The position numbers were made by a program, and so were the translations under genes. The notes beneath the pieces are model-generated. The model searched no databases. It saw only the letters and a list, made by a program, of their open reading frames with translations, and was not told the origin of the DNA. From TMP-86 sp044226865 (lineage in GTDB: Bacteria; Pseudomonadota; Gammaproteobacteria; Steroidobacterales; Steroidobacteraceae): a stretch of DNA of 64,000 nucleotides. The DNA is taken from assembly GCA_044226865.1 (NCBI GenBank), contig JBGAGE010000009.1, forward strand, positions 157,747 through 221,746, given 5' to 3'. How positions within the stretch are numbered: position 1 is the stretch's first letter; the number at the start of each line of letters is the position of its first letter. This document shows, in pieces, positions 47,964-57,285 of this stretch.

Positions 47964-50485
47964 ACGGGGCGGTGCTCAAGCCCCTGGCAGCTTGGAATCC
48001 GGCCTGGCCGAAGCGCGAATCGATGCTGGCACGCGAGCGCAGTCTTGCTGACCAGGTGCCGTACTCGGCGCAGGTGTCGGAATTCATCGTGCGCACCCGG
48101 ACCGGGGACTATGTACAGGTGTTCCGGGTGGGCGGCGCGAGCTTTGAGTCGGCTGACGATGAGGCGTTGAACAACTGGCATGAGCGGTTGGCCTTGGCGT
48201 GGCGGAATCTCGCGAGCACGCAATTGGCCATCTGGACGCATGTGATCCGGAGGCGCGAGACGCGCTACCCCGATGGTGTGTTCGCCTCCCGGTTTGCCCA
48301 GCGACTGGGCGAGAAGTATCGCGAGCGCATGGCGGGCGAGCAGCTCATGGTGAATGAGCTGTATGTCTCCCTGGTCTATCGCAGCGCTCCGGGCGTCGTG
48401 ACGGATTGGACTGCGAGGGTTCTCTCCCGTACGCAGCGTGGGGCGATCGAGATGGAGATCCGCGCCGCCATCGAATCCTGCGACAAGCTGCGCCAGACCC
48501 TGATGGCGGCACTGGACCGCTATGACATCGAGCCGTTGCGACTCTACGAGCACGAGGGACAGCTGTGCTCGCAGACGCTCGAGTTCCTGGGGTTCCTGTT
48601 GAACGGGGAGTGGCAGCGCATGCCGTTGCCGCGATCTCCGGTGAGTGAGGTACTCACCACCTCACGCCCCATCTTTGGAGTGGAGGTGATCGAGTACCGG
48701 CCGCCCACCCACACCGTGCTCGGCGCGATGCTCGGCATCAAGGAGTATCCCAGCCCTACGGTGGTGGGCATGTTCCAGAGCCTCTTGTCCGCGCCGTTCC
48801 CCCTGGTGTTGACGCAGTCGTTCACCTTCTTATCCAAGGGGACGAGCTTGGGCCTCCTACAACGGCAGTTCGCGCGCATGAGCAATGCGGGGGACTTCGC
48901 GGTGAGCCAGGCCACGCAGTTAAAGGAGGCCCTCGATGCGGTGGCGGGGGACGAGTTCGTGCTCGGAGATCATCATTTCTCGCTCCAAGTGCTGACCGAT
49001 CCGTTCGAGCGGTACGATGTGGATCTCGTCATTCGGCAGCAGAAGATCCTCAATGCACGGGTGAGCCAGGCGCGCCGCATGCTCGCCGATGCGAATCTGA
49101 CGGTGGCGCGCGAGGACTTGGCCTTGGAGGCCGCCTTTTGGGCGCAGCTCCCCGGTTATTTCGTTCGCCGGCTGCGCAAATCCCCGATCACCTCGCGCAA
49201 CTTCGCGGCCATGGCGCCATTCCACAATTTCCCGATAGGACGCCCATCGGGCAATCATTGGGGAGAGGCGCTCACGGTGCTGACCACGAGTGCACGCTCA
49301 CCGTTCTTTTTCTCTCTCCACGCCTCCGATCCCAAGGATCCGTCCGGTGGTTCGCGACGGGATGTGGGGCATACCTTCATCTGCGGGCCCACCGGCGCAG
49401 GCAAGACCGTGATCGTGGGCTTCTTGATTGCGATGCTGACCAAGTTCGGCGCGCACCAGGTCATCATCGATAAGGACCGGGGTTTGCAGATTCTGGTGCG
49501 GGCACTGGGGGGTGAGTACCTCCCCTTGAAGACTGGCGAGCCGACCGGGTGCAACCCGCTGCAGCTGGAGCCGACGCCGTCGAACCTGGATTTCTTGAAG
49601 ACCTGGCTGCGGCTGTTGGTCCAAAACGGCGCCGGCTTGTTGTCGGTGCCGGACGAGGCGGATCTGGAAGTCGCGTTGCGTGGCACGTTGGCGCTGGAAC
49701 CCGCTGATCGGTGTCTGTCGCGGCTGATCGAGTTCCTCGATGCCACGGTGGCCGATGGCGTCTATGCGCGGCTGTCCAAGTGGTGCCAGGTCACGCAAGG
49801 CGAGTACGCCTGGGTGTTCGACAACTCGCAGGACCGGATGGTGTCCCACCTGTCCTCGCATGCCCTCATCGGGTTTGATTGCACGGAGCTGCTCGGCCAT
49901 GCCGTGATCCGGGCCCCGGTCACGGCGTACTTGTTGCACCTGATCGGTGGACTCCTGGGCTCGCGGCGCCTGGTGTGCTGGCTGGATGAGTTTCAGGCGC
50001 TGCTCGCCGATCCCACGTTCGAGTCCTTTGCCGATCAGAGTCTCCCTACCTGGCGAAAGCTCGATGGCGTGATGTGTCTGGCCACCCAGAGCCCGCGCAA
50101 AGTCATCGACAGCCGAATCGCGCGCTCGGTGGTCGAACAGACGCCCACCAAGATCTTTCTGCCCAACGCCGATGCCACCCGCGAGGACTACATCGAGGGG
50201 TTTGGTTTGTCCCAGCGCGAGTTCCAGCTGATCAAAGAGCAGCTCGAGCCCGGCTCACGGCGCTTTTTGGTGAAGCAAGGCCGGCATTCAGTGGTGTGCC
50301 AGCTGGATCTGTCGGGTTTTGACCAGGAGTTGGCGGTGCTCTCGGGTCGCGCCCGATCGGTCGCGGTTCTGGAACAGGTGATCGCGGAGCAGGGGGCGGA
50401 TCCCGATCATTGGTTACCCGTGTTTCAGGAAGCGCTCAAGGTCCCTTGCGGGTGGGACGCCGTGCCGGCAGGAGGTGAGTCATGA
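47960..50485 (+). CDS. virB4: VirB4-family secretion ATPase
   Basis: An 841-residue VirB4/CagE/TrbE ATPase of typical length. Walker A is GPTGAGKT at 476-483; Walker B is the stretch 'RLVCWLDEFQALL', and 'GVMCLATQSPRKVIDSRIAR' is the conserved arginine/Q motif region. The N-terminal 400 residues are the alpha-beta VirB4 domain that contacts VirB3 and VirB10. It energises pilus biogenesis and substrate transfer at the inner membrane. Overlaps of 4 bp with virB3 and virB5 show a tightly coupled operon. Confidence 0.96.
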   Translation: MNGAVLKPLAAWNPAWPKRESMLARERSLADQVPYSAQVSEFIVRTRTGDYVQVFRVGGASFESADDEALNNWHERLALAWRNLASTQLAIWTHVIRRRETRYPDGVFASRFAQRLGEKYRERMAGEQLMVNELYVSLVYRSAPGVVTDWTARVLSRTQRGAIEMEIRAAIESCDKLRQTLMAALDRYDIEPLRLYEHEGQLCSQTLEFLGFLLNGEWQRMPLPRSPVSEVLTTSRPIFGVEVIEYRPPTHTVLGAMLGIKEYPSPTVVGMFQSLLSAPFPLVLTQSFTFLSKGTSLGLLQRQFARMSNAGDFAVSQATQLKEALDAVAGDEFVLGDHHFSLQVLTDPFERYDVDLVIRQQKILNARVSQARRMLADANLTVAREDLALEAAFWAQLPGYFVRRLRKSPITSRNFAAMAPFHNFPIGRPSGNHWGEALTVLTTSARSPFFFSLHASDPKDPSGGSRRDVGHTFICGPTGAGKTVIVGFLIAMLTKFGAHQVIIDKDRGLQILVRALGGEYLPLKTGEPTGCNPLQLEPTPSNLDFLKTWLRLLVQNGAGLLSVPDEADLEVALRGTLALEPADRCLSRLIEFLDATVADGVYARLSKWCQVTQGEYAWVFDNSQDRMVSHLSSHALIGFDCTELLGHAVIRAPVTAYLLHLIGGLLGSRRLVCWLDEFQALLADPTFESFADQSLPTWRKLDGVMCLATQSPRKVIDSRIARSVVEQTPTKIFLPNADATREDYIEGFGLSQREFQLIKEQLEPGSRRFLVKQGRHSVVCQLDLSGFDQELAVLSGRARSVAVLEQVIAEQGADPDHWLPVFQEALKVPCGWDAVPAGGES

Positions 50486-51186
50486 AGCGGTACATCGGGA
50501 TTTGGGTGGGGCTGTTGTTCTTCGGAGTGCAGCCTGCGCATGCGCAGTTTGCCGTCATCGACATTGGCGCTATCACCCAGCTGATTACGGAAGTGGAACA
50601 GCTGGATGAGCAGATCACGATTGCGCATGACCATCTGGTGCAGGCCCAGGCCGCTTATGCCGCCATTACCGGCGGCCGCGGCATGGAATTGCTGCTCTCC
50701 GATACCGTGCGCAACTATCTTCCCGAAGACTGGGCGCAGCTCGTCGATGCCATGAATGGCGTGCAAGGCGCCTTCGGTGCCTTGGCCCGCGATGTCAATG
50801 CCACGGTCGAGCGCAACGCCGTCCTGTCGCAAGCCGCGCTCAATGATCTGGCGGCGCCGGAACGGGAGGCGCTGATCGCGCGGCGCCGCTCGGTGGCGGT
50901 GCTGGAGGCACTCGCGCGCACGGCACTGGCCAATGCGAGTGATCGGTTCGGTCGCTTGCAGCAGCTGATCGATGCGATCCCGCGGGCCACTGATGAGAAG
51001 GCGATCCTCGATCTGCAGGCGCGGATCAGCTCGGAGCAGGGGATGCTCACCAATGAATCCACCAAACTCCAGGTGCTCTACCAAGCCGCGCAGGTGGAAG
51101 CGATGACCGCGAAGCAGCGCGCCGATGAGCAGGCGATTGCCGATATCGGGCATCTGATGGACCTGCCGCCGATGGGTCTTCGCTAG
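50482..51186 (+). CDS. virB5: VirB5/TrbJ-type pilus-tip protein
   Basis: A 234-residue secreted protein: signal peptide to residue 22 ('FFGVQPAHA-Q'), then a long, mostly helical coiled-coil-like region ('AITQLITEVEQLDEQITIAH', 'AEVEAMTAKQRADEQAIADI' type spacing). The repeated QL/AQ heptads and the start 'FAVIDIGAITQLI' fit the VirB5/TrbJ minor pilins that decorate the pilus tip. Start ATG 50482 overlaps the virB4 stop. The C terminus abuts virB6 directly, with the virB6 ATG in the next base. Confidence 0.9.
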   Translation: MKRYIGIWVGLLFFGVQPAHAQFAVIDIGAITQLITEVEQLDEQITIAHDHLVQAQAAYAAITGGRGMELLLSDTVRNYLPEDWAQLVDAMNGVQGAFGALARDVNATVERNAVLSQAALNDLAAPEREALIARRRSVAVLEALARTALANASDRFGRLQQLIDAIPRATDEKAILDLQARISSEQGMLTNESTKLQVLYQAAQVEAMTAKQRADEQAIADIGHLMDLPPMGLR

Positions 51187-52185
51187 ATGGGGTTCTTTGC
51201 TGAATTCGCGGCATGGCTGGACGGGCTGCTGGCCGATTACATCGGCACGACCACCCAAGAGCTTGCGCGGATCCTCGAGCCCACGATGGTGACATTGGCC
51301 GCGCTGTACGTGATGGTGTGGGGCGTGGCGCACCTCGCGGGTCAGATCAAGGAGCCGATGCTCGAGGGGTTCAAGCGGCTCGCGATCCTGGTGGTGGTCC
51401 TGGGCGTGGGCCTCAACCTGTGGCTCTACCACGATGTGATCGTGAATGTCTTCTTCGAGGGGCCGGGCAATCTCGCGGCCAACGTGCTGGGAGCACCGGA
51501 CTTCGTGGGCACCATGGATCAGATCTTGGCCCGCGGCGATGCGGTGGGATCGGCGCTGCTGGCCAAGGCCGGCGTGTTGAACGGGAACCTGTCGTTCTAT
51601 TTTGCCGCCGGCGCGGTGTACCTGATGGTGGGGATGACGGCCATCTACACCATGTTCTTGTTGACCCTCTCACGCATTGCCCTCTCGGTGCTGCTGGCGC
51701 TGGGCCCCCTGATCATCCCGCTGGGGCTCTTCGGCACGACTCGACGATTCTTGGAAGCGTGGCTGGCCCAGCTCGCCAATTACGCCTTCGTCGCCATCCT
51801 GGCTGCCTTGGTGGCGGCCCTGATGTTGATCCTGATCGATCGGTCAGCCGAACAGGCGCAAAGCGCCGGGGGCGGAATCCAGATCGCGCACGCCCTGCGG
51901 GTGTGTCTCGCAGCCGGGTTCACGTTCTTGGTCATGCGCCAGGTGCTGCCCATGGCAGCAGCGTTGGCGAGCGGGATCGCGATTTCCAGTTTTGGCCTGG
52001 TGAGTAATTCGGTCGCGTGGGCGCGCCGGCGGAGTCTGTCCGCGGCGGGGCAGTTCTTGCGCGGGGCGACGCTCGATCGGGAGACCACCCGCTGGGATCC
52101 GATCTCCCGTAAAGCCGGTTATGCCTTGTCCTCGAAGGTCCGATCGGGCCTTCGCAGTCTTCGCAGCAATTCCATCGAACGATAA
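51187..52185 (+). CDS. virB6: VirB6/TrbL-family polytopic membrane protein
   Basis: A 332-residue protein with about six membrane helices: about residues 33-50, 57-77, 138-160, 165-187, 193-216 and 238-262. 'LLTLSRIALSVLLALGPLII' is the family's conserved region with the Leu/Pro-rich turn. VirB6 forms the inner-membrane part of the DNA channel. The ATG follows the virB5 stop without a gap. The C-terminal 70 residues are Arg/Ser rich and soluble. Confidence 0.93.
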   Translation: MGFFAEFAAWLDGLLADYIGTTTQELARILEPTMVTLAALYVMVWGVAHLAGQIKEPMLEGFKRLAILVVVLGVGLNLWLYHDVIVNVFFEGPGNLAANVLGAPDFVGTMDQILARGDAVGSALLAKAGVLNGNLSFYFAAGAVYLMVGMTAIYTMFLLTLSRIALSVLLALGPLIIPLGLFGTTRRFLEAWLAQLANYAFVAILAALVAALMLILIDRSAEQAQSAGGGIQIAHALRVCLAAGFTFLVMRQVLPMAAALASGIAISSFGLVSNSVAWARRRSLSAAGQFLRGATLDRETTRWDPISRKAGYALSSKVRSGLRSLRSNSIER

Positions 52186-52197
52186 GGAGGGTAGAGA

Positions 52198-52377
52198 GTG
52201 AAGATCATCGTCATCGGAATCATTCTGCTGGTGTCCGGTTGTGCGCATCGGCCTGCGCCGGACTGTGAGGCTCACTTGGTGCCCATCCAGCTGCCTGCAT
52301 TGCCGCCCGTGGAACCGGTGGCCGAAGCGCCGATCGTGCCCCTGCCGGTCCCGACGGTGCCGGAGCCGCATCTGTGA
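52198..52377 (+). CDS. virB7: VirB7-like small lipoprotein
   Basis: A 59-residue protein that is easily missed because of its size. GTG 52198 has AAGGAGG at 52184-52190, seven bases upstream. The leader 'VKIIVIGIILLVSGC' ends with a lipobox (L-V-S-G|C), so Cys15 should be lipidated; the mature part is short and Pro/Val rich ('PVPTVPEPHL'). Size, place between virB6 and virB8, and lipobox match VirB7, which pairs with VirB9 in the outer-membrane complex. Its TGA overlaps the virB8 GTG. Confidence 0.87.
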   Translation: MKIIVIGIILLVSGCAHRPAPDCEAHLVPIQLPALPPVEPVAEAPIVPLPVPTVPEPHL

Positions 52378-53081
52378 AGGACGCGGCGGTGAGTGCGTAT
52401 TTCGCGGAGAGCCGCTCCTGGGATGCGGATCGGGCAGCGCAGGCGGCGCGCCGTGCCCGGTTCGCGGCGTGGGTCGCCGGTGCGGGCTGGTGTTGCGCCC
52501 TGGGGGCGTGCGCCGCGCTCGTGTTCGCGATGCCCTTGAAGACCGTCCAGCCGTACGTGATCCGCGTGGACAACAGCACCGGGGTGGTCGATGTGGTGCC
52601 CGCGTACGAGGGTCATGCGGAACTGGGCGAAACCGTCGCGCGGTTCTTGCTCACGCACTACGTGACGCTGTGCGAGGGGTTCAACTACTCAACGGCAGAG
52701 CGGGACTACGCCGAGTGCGGGGCCTACCACAGCGTGCGACGCAACCAGGAGTGGTACCAGCAGTGGAATCCGGTCAATCCCGGCTCGCCCCTGAATCTCT
52801 ACAAGGACGGTTCAAGCGTGCGCGTGCAGGTCACCGCCGTGAGCTTTTTTCGCAAAGCTTCTGGGCTCAATGATCTCGCCCAAGTGCGATATCTCAAGGC
52901 CAAGCGCCTGCCCGGCTCCACGGAAGTCGTGAGCCATTGGATCGCGACCATCGAGTACGGCTATGCCAACCCGTCCCACGATGCGGCGCAGCGGCAGTTC
53001 AATCCGCTGGGATTCCGGGTGCTGGATTTTCGAACCGAGAGCGAAGTGGCGCCACCGGCGCCACAGGGAGGTCATTCATGA
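52374..53081 (+). CDS. virB8: VirB8-family inner-membrane assembly factor
   Basis: A 235-residue bitopic protein: cytoplasmic N terminus (1-32), one membrane helix (about 33-56, 'AAWVAGAGWCCALGACAALV'), then a periplasmic NTF2-like domain with 'YVIRVDNSTGVVDVVPAY' and the VirB8 motif region 'TAERDYAECGAYHS'. It nucleates the transfer channel between VirB6, VirB9 and VirB10. The start is GTG 52374, overlapping the virB7 stop; the stop overlaps the virB9 ATG (ATGA). Confidence 0.93.
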   Translation: MKDAAVSAYFAESRSWDADRAAQAARRARFAAWVAGAGWCCALGACAALVFAMPLKTVQPYVIRVDNSTGVVDVVPAYEGHAELGETVARFLLTHYVTLCEGFNYSTAERDYAECGAYHSVRRNQEWYQQWNPVNPGSPLNLYKDGSSVRVQVTAVSFFRKASGLNDLAQVRYLKAKRLPGSTEVVSHWIATIEYGYANPSHDAAQRQFNPLGFRVLDFRTESEVAPPAPQGGHS

Positions 53082-53854
53082 AAGGGTATTTGTTGTTTGT
53101 CTTGATGAGCGTGAGTTCATGGTGCGCGGCGCAAGGAGTCGCCGAGAAGACGGGGCCCGAGTCCCGAGTCCGTAATCTCCTCTACGTGCCCGACCAAGTG
53201 ATCCGCGTGCGGGGCTGGGTGGGCTATCACATTGATCTCACCTTCGAGGAAGGGGAGAGCTTCGTGACGCTCGGCGGCGGGGACCTGGAGGCGCTCACCG
53301 TGGGTTCCTACGCCAATCATCTGGTCTTGAAACCCAAGGCCTCCTCGCTTCGCACCAATCTCACCGTGTTTACCAATCGGCGCACGTATCTGCTCGACTA
53401 TGCCGTCTCCCCGCGCACGCCGGATCCGCTGACCGATGATTTGGTGTTTGCGATTCACCTCCTGTATCCGGTGACCAACATCGTCCCCGTGGTGAAGACC
53501 CTGCAGACCGCTCTTCCTGAGCGCACGCGCCAGGACGACTACTGGTACTGCGGGGCCTCGGACCTGCGGCCCATCGAGGCCTTCGATGATGGCGCGCACA
53601 CCTACCTTCGCTTTGCGCCGGCGGCGGAGATGCCGGCGATCTTCGTGCGCGGCGAGGATGGCAAGGAGTCGCTCCTCAACTTCAGCGTCAAGGAGGGTCA
53701 AGTCCAGATCCATCGGCTGGCCCGGCGGTTCATCGTGCGCCGCGGACGGCTCACCGGCTGCATCGTGAACAAGGGCTATATCGGCAGCGGCGAGCGCTTG
53801 GACTCCGGCACCGTCTCTTCGAAAGTGACGCGCGAGCGCAAGGAGATGCCATGA
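53078..53854 (+). CDS. virB9: VirB9-family outer-membrane-core protein
   Basis: A 258-residue secreted protein from ATG 53078: signal peptide (residues 1-18, 'LLFVLMSVSSWCAAQ'), an N-terminal region with 'RNLLYVPDQVIRVRGWVGYH', the middle 'LTVFTNRRTYLLDYAV' that is a hallmark of VirB9, and a C-terminal beta domain ('DDGAHTYLRFAPAAEMPAIF', 'RRFIVRRGRLTGCIVNKGY') that contacts VirB7 and VirB10. The open frame upstream to 52937 lies in virB8 and is not used. The stop overlaps virB10 by 4 bp. Confidence 0.93.
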   Translation: MKGYLLFVLMSVSSWCAAQGVAEKTGPESRVRNLLYVPDQVIRVRGWVGYHIDLTFEEGESFVTLGGGDLEALTVGSYANHLVLKPKASSLRTNLTVFTNRRTYLLDYAVSPRTPDPLTDDLVFAIHLLYPVTNIVPVVKTLQTALPERTRQDDYWYCGASDLRPIEAFDDGAHTYLRFAPAAEMPAIFVRGEDGKESLLNFSVKEGQVQIHRLARRFIVRRGRLTGCIVNKGYIGSGERLDSGTVSSKVTRERKEMP

Positions 53855-55077
53855 GCACGCAGCCCGAGATCCCACCCGAGAATGCGTCCGAACCTGCGCG
53901 AGCCGAAGCGGACGGGGTCGCCGGTGAACGCGGCATCCCCCAGCTTCAGCGCATCCGGTCGGTGCAATCGCGGGTGTCCTCCTTCCTCACGGTGGGGCTG
54001 ACCTCAACCCTCGCGGCAGGGCTGTTGCTGTGGTACTACCACGGCGCGCTGCAGCGGCCCGACAAGGCGCGCGAGCAGGCGGTGGCGGCGCAGAAACGTC
54101 GCGCGCAAGGCGATGTCGCGCTGCCGCCGCTGGGGCCACTGCCGGCGCGTGAGACGAAGGCGGATGACTCTCTCATCGGCAGTGTGCTGGGTGATCCGCC
54201 GCCGCTCAATGCGCCGGAGATTCCGGTCGCGCAGCGGACGACCTCGCCCTATGCCAACCCCACCGCGAAGACGCCGGGCGAGTTGGCATGGGAGCGCAAA
54301 ATGGCGGGGCCGGTGCTGATGCCCATGAGTGGTTCGCGCTCCGGGTCAGAGTCGGGGCGATACTCGGCCAGTTTGGCGGCGCCGACGGCTGCGGGAGCAC
54401 CTTCCGTGGACATGCCTGCGATGAGCGGCGGCGCGGGCTCTGGATCTGGCCCGGAACTGGGAGAGTTGCTGCGCCCGACCGCCACCCCTGCGGTGCGGGC
54501 ACAGGTGCTGCCGACCCAGGCGCTCTTGTTGCCCAAAGGCGCGTTCATCGACTGCACGCTGGAAACGGCGATCAGCTCCTCGCTCCCGGGCATGACCACC
54601 TGTATTACCGCGACCGACACGTTCTCGGCCGACGGGGCGGTGGTGCTGCTCGAGCGCGGCACCAAACTCGTCGGGGAAACCCGTGGCCAGGTGCAGCAGG
54701 GCTCGCCGCGCTTGTTCGTCCTCTGGACGGAGGCACGTTCGCCCACCGGCGTCGTGGTGCCGCTCGCGTCCCCCGGAACCGATGAGCTGGGCCGGTCGGG
54801 CCTGTCGGGGCACATCGAGCGGCATTGGTGGACTCGCTTTGGCTCGGCGATTTTGGTCAGCATCGTCAATGGCGTCGTCCAGGCGGCCTCCCAGCAGGGG
54901 CGTGATGGCACCCTCGTCGTCAATCCCACGACCGGTGCAGATGTGATGACAGAAGTACTGAAGGACACGATCCACATCCCACCGACCATCGAAAAGCCCT
55001 CGGGCGATAAGATCCAGGTACTGGTGGCGCGCGATGTGGACTTTCGCAGCGTCTATCAGTTGAAGGCAGCGCCGTGA
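53851..55077 (+). CDS. virB10: VirB10/TrbI-family channel protein
   Basis: A 408-residue bitopic protein: short cytoplasmic N terminus, one membrane helix (about 44-66, 'LTVGLTSTLAAGLLLWYY'), a long Pro/Ala/Gly-rich periplasmic linker (80-215), and a C-terminal TrbI/VirB10 beta-barrel domain from about 220 ('LLLPKGAFIDCTLETAISSS', 'HWWTRFGSAILVSIVNGVVQ', 'GDKIQVLVARDVDFRSVYQL'). It spans both membranes and gates the outer-membrane pore. It overlaps virB9 and virB11 by 4 bp each. Confidence 0.95.
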   Translation: MSTQPEIPPENASEPARAEADGVAGERGIPQLQRIRSVQSRVSSFLTVGLTSTLAAGLLLWYYHGALQRPDKAREQAVAAQKRRAQGDVALPPLGPLPARETKADDSLIGSVLGDPPPLNAPEIPVAQRTTSPYANPTAKTPGELAWERKMAGPVLMPMSGSRSGSESGRYSASLAAPTAAGAPSVDMPAMSGGAGSGSGPELGELLRPTATPAVRAQVLPTQALLLPKGAFIDCTLETAISSSLPGMTTCITATDTFSADGAVVLLERGTKLVGETRGQVQQGSPRLFVLWTEARSPTGVVVPLASPGTDELGRSGLSGHIERHWWTRFGSAILVSIVNGVVQAASQQGRDGTLVVNPTTGADVMTEVLKDTIHIPPTIEKPSGDKIQVLVARDVDFRSVYQLKAAP

Positions 55078-56132
55078 GCGCGGAGGCCATGAGGGAGGAT
55101 GGGTTGGATCCAGCGCCTACTGCCCAAATCACCTCCTTAGGCCTCACCCTGCGTGCCTTACGGCCGTTGCTCGCGCGGGAGGACGTGACTGAGATATGCA
55201 TCAACCGGCCGCACGAGGCGTTCCTCGAGACGCGCATGGGGTGGGAACGGCAGGTCTTGCCGTTTGCGGACTTTAACTGGTGCTATCGGCTCGCCAAGCT
55301 CATCGCCCATGCGGCCCGCCAACGGGTGACCGAGGAATCCCCCTTGCTGTCCGCCGCATTGCCGACGGGGGAGCGCGTGCAGTTGGTGCTGCCGCCGGCG
55401 ACCAGCCCGGGGTGCGTCGCTATCAGCATTCGTCGACCCTCCGCCGTGGTGTGGAGCATTGGGGATCTGACCCAAGCGGGAGTGTTCGATCGGACCCGCC
55501 GGGCCAGTCGCGAACTCGATGAGATCGAGGTAGAACTGCTGCGATTGCTGTCAGCCCAGGAGTATGAGCATTTCATGCGGCTGGCGGTGCGGGCGAAGAA
55601 GAACATCGTCGTGTCGGGACCTACGGGTTCGGGCAAGACGACCTACACCAAGGCGTTGATTCGGGAGATCCCATCGCAGGAGCGATTGATCACCATCGAG
55701 GATGCGCCGGAGCTGATCCTCGCCGATCATCCAAATCACGTGCGGCTGTTTTACTCCAAGGGCGGGCAGGGGCAGGCGAAGGTCACCCCGCGACAGCTGC
55801 TCGAGAGCTGCCTGCGGTTACGGCCGGATCGAATCTTGCTGGCAGAGCTACGCTCGGATGAAGCATTCGACTATTTGCGCAACGCCAACTCGGGGCATCC
55901 GGGTTCGATCACGAGCGTGCATGCGTCCAGCTGTGAACTGGCATTCGAGCAACTGACTTTGCTGGTCAAGCAGAGCCAAGGAGGATCGGATTTGCCGCGC
56001 GCTGAGATCAAGAATCTGTTGTACCTGCTGGTCGACATCGTCATTCAGTTCGGGCTGAACGGCACGCAGCGGTGTATCCAGCAGATCTGGTATGAGCCGA
56101 CGCGAAAGCGGGATTGCGCGGGACAACGCTGA
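55074..56132 (+). CDS. virB11: VirB11-family secretion ATPase
   Basis: A 352-residue hexameric GSPII_E/VirB11 ATPase. Walker A is GPTGSGKT (182-189); the Asp box follows in 'LITIEDAPELIL', and the His box in 'RNANSGHPGSITSVHASS'. It switches the channel from pilus assembly to DNA transfer. The start is GTG 55074, overlapping the virB10 stop. It is the last gene of the co-directional virB run; a terminator follows at 56183. Confidence 0.95.
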   Translation: MSAEAMREDGLDPAPTAQITSLGLTLRALRPLLAREDVTEICINRPHEAFLETRMGWERQVLPFADFNWCYRLAKLIAHAARQRVTEESPLLSAALPTGERVQLVLPPATSPGCVAISIRRPSAVVWSIGDLTQAGVFDRTRRASRELDEIEVELLRLLSAQEYEHFMRLAVRAKKNIVVSGPTGSGKTTYTKALIREIPSQERLITIEDAPELILADHPNHVRLFYSKGGQGQAKVTPRQLLESCLRLRPDRILLAELRSDEAFDYLRNANSGHPGSITSVHASSCELAFEQLTLLVKQSQGGSDLPRAEIKNLLYLLVDIVIQFGLNGTQRCIQQIWYEPTRKRDCAGQR

Positions 56133-56182
56133 AGCGGATTAATGCCTCCGAATACCAAAGCGAATTGAGGAACAACGGATGC

Positions 56183-56202
56183 AGGCATAAATGCCTTTTT
56201 TT
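56183..56202 (+). terminator. Intrinsic terminator after virB11
   Basis: AGGCA-TAAA-TGCCT stem-loop (6 bp if the A-T next to the loop pairs) followed directly by a run of seven T (56196-56202). It lies 51 bp after the virB11 stop and 12 bp before the end of the convergent cargo gene, so it ends the virB transcript. Confidence 0.75.
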
Positions 56203-56214
56203 GCGCGCTCAATA

Positions 56215-57285
56215 CTATGAACGCATGCCTTCGTCGCTGCGCCTTGCCAGTTCTATGGATGCCAAGTTGTCTGATTCAGCGACAATTCTCCCTGATCGCA
56301 CTCTCGACCAAGCGTCTTCTAGAATCGACATCGAATATATAAAGAGTTGAATCTCAGCCTCATTGCCGCTTTCGGCTGAGACTTTTTTGAAATCCTGTGA
56401 GTACCATGCCAATAAGGCGTTCGCCCAATTGTCGTCTCCTGATTCTCCCCAAGCATCAACATTGCGTGTGTAGCGCCGATTCACTTTCCTATATCCATAC
56501 GTCTTGGCGAGCCAGTACGCATAGAATGCGGCAAACCGACCCTTCAGGCGCTCTGGAAGAAGTGTAAGGAAGTCCGCCAGCATCACAGAGAAATTTCTGG
56601 CTCCTCGAATGAGTTGTTGGCGGCGAATACTTCGCGCAGGGTTGCCGCTTCTAAGAAATCGCAAGAAATCGTTCTGTTCATTTGCTCTCACCACATAGTC
56701 ATCGAGAAACCACAACCACGCTTCGCAGTCGGTATCCCGCTCAATAGCCCGATGCGTTGCAAGAAATGTTGCGAAATAGACCGAGCCGCTTGGGTCAATT
56801 GGCCGTGGAGGCTGCTTGCCAAAGCCCTCGATGTTCAGTCGGTGTGCCAGTGACTCGATGGAAGAGTATTCGTACTCGTTCACGAACTTTCGCGCGGGGC
56901 TGGACCACAAGAGAGCAATAAAGTCCTCGCGAATATGGGAGGAGACCTGATCGGCCGGCAGATAGCCGGTTTCGATGGCAAGCTCAATCATTTGAAACTG
57001 GGTGAGCGCATCGTCGACAGAGTCTCTAATCCGCCGTTCTGTGCGCGTCGGAATGCGACCGTCGCCGTGCCACTTGAGGATCCTCGCAAGGGAATCAACT
57101 TGCTTTCGACCCCTCGGTCCAAGCTCCACGTCGTCTAAGTTGACCTGTGACCGTTTGACGATGCCGCTGACAGAAAAGCCGAGCGGGGAAAGGCGCTTCT
57201 TTGCTTCTTGCGCTCGTACCGACCAGGGGCCATTGGAGATTGCGTCGAGGCGCGCTTGGAATTCACGGTCGTCTAGCGGTTTCAT
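56215..57285 (-). CDS. Unknown cargo protein (partner of alpha/beta hydrolase)
   Basis: A 356-residue protein from ATG 57285, which overlaps the hydrolase stop by ATGA; GTG 57294 is an alternative. No domain recognised, no signal peptide and no membrane helix. The sequence is predominantly helical in appearance and Arg/Trp rich, with 'DCEAWLWFLDDYVVRANEQN', 'RGARNFSVMLADFLTLLPER' and 'FYAYWLAKTYGYRKVNRRYT' as the most structured parts. The base composition is visibly lower in G+C than the vir genes. The strict coupling to the hydrolase means the two work together; position within a conjugative operon as a reverse-strand insertion is usual for cargo such as defence, toxin-antitoxin or surface-exclusion genes. 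Confidence 0.75.
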   Translation of the reverse strand: MKPLDDREFQARLDAISNGPWSVRAQEAKKRLSPLGFSVSGIVKRSQVNLDDVELGPRGRKQVDSLARILKWHGDGRIPTRTERRIRDSVDDALTQFQMIELAIETGYLPADQVSSHIREDFIALLWSSPARKFVNEYEYSSIESLAHRLNIEGFGKQPPRPIDPSGSVYFATFLATHRAIERDTDCEAWLWFLDDYVVRANEQNDFLRFLRSGNPARSIRRQQLIRGARNFSVMLADFLTLLPERLKGRFAAFYAYWLAKTYGYRKVNRRYTRNVDAWGESGDDNWANALLAWYSQDFKKVSAESGNEAEIQLFIYSMSILEDAWSRVRSGRIVAESDNLASIELARRSDEGMRS

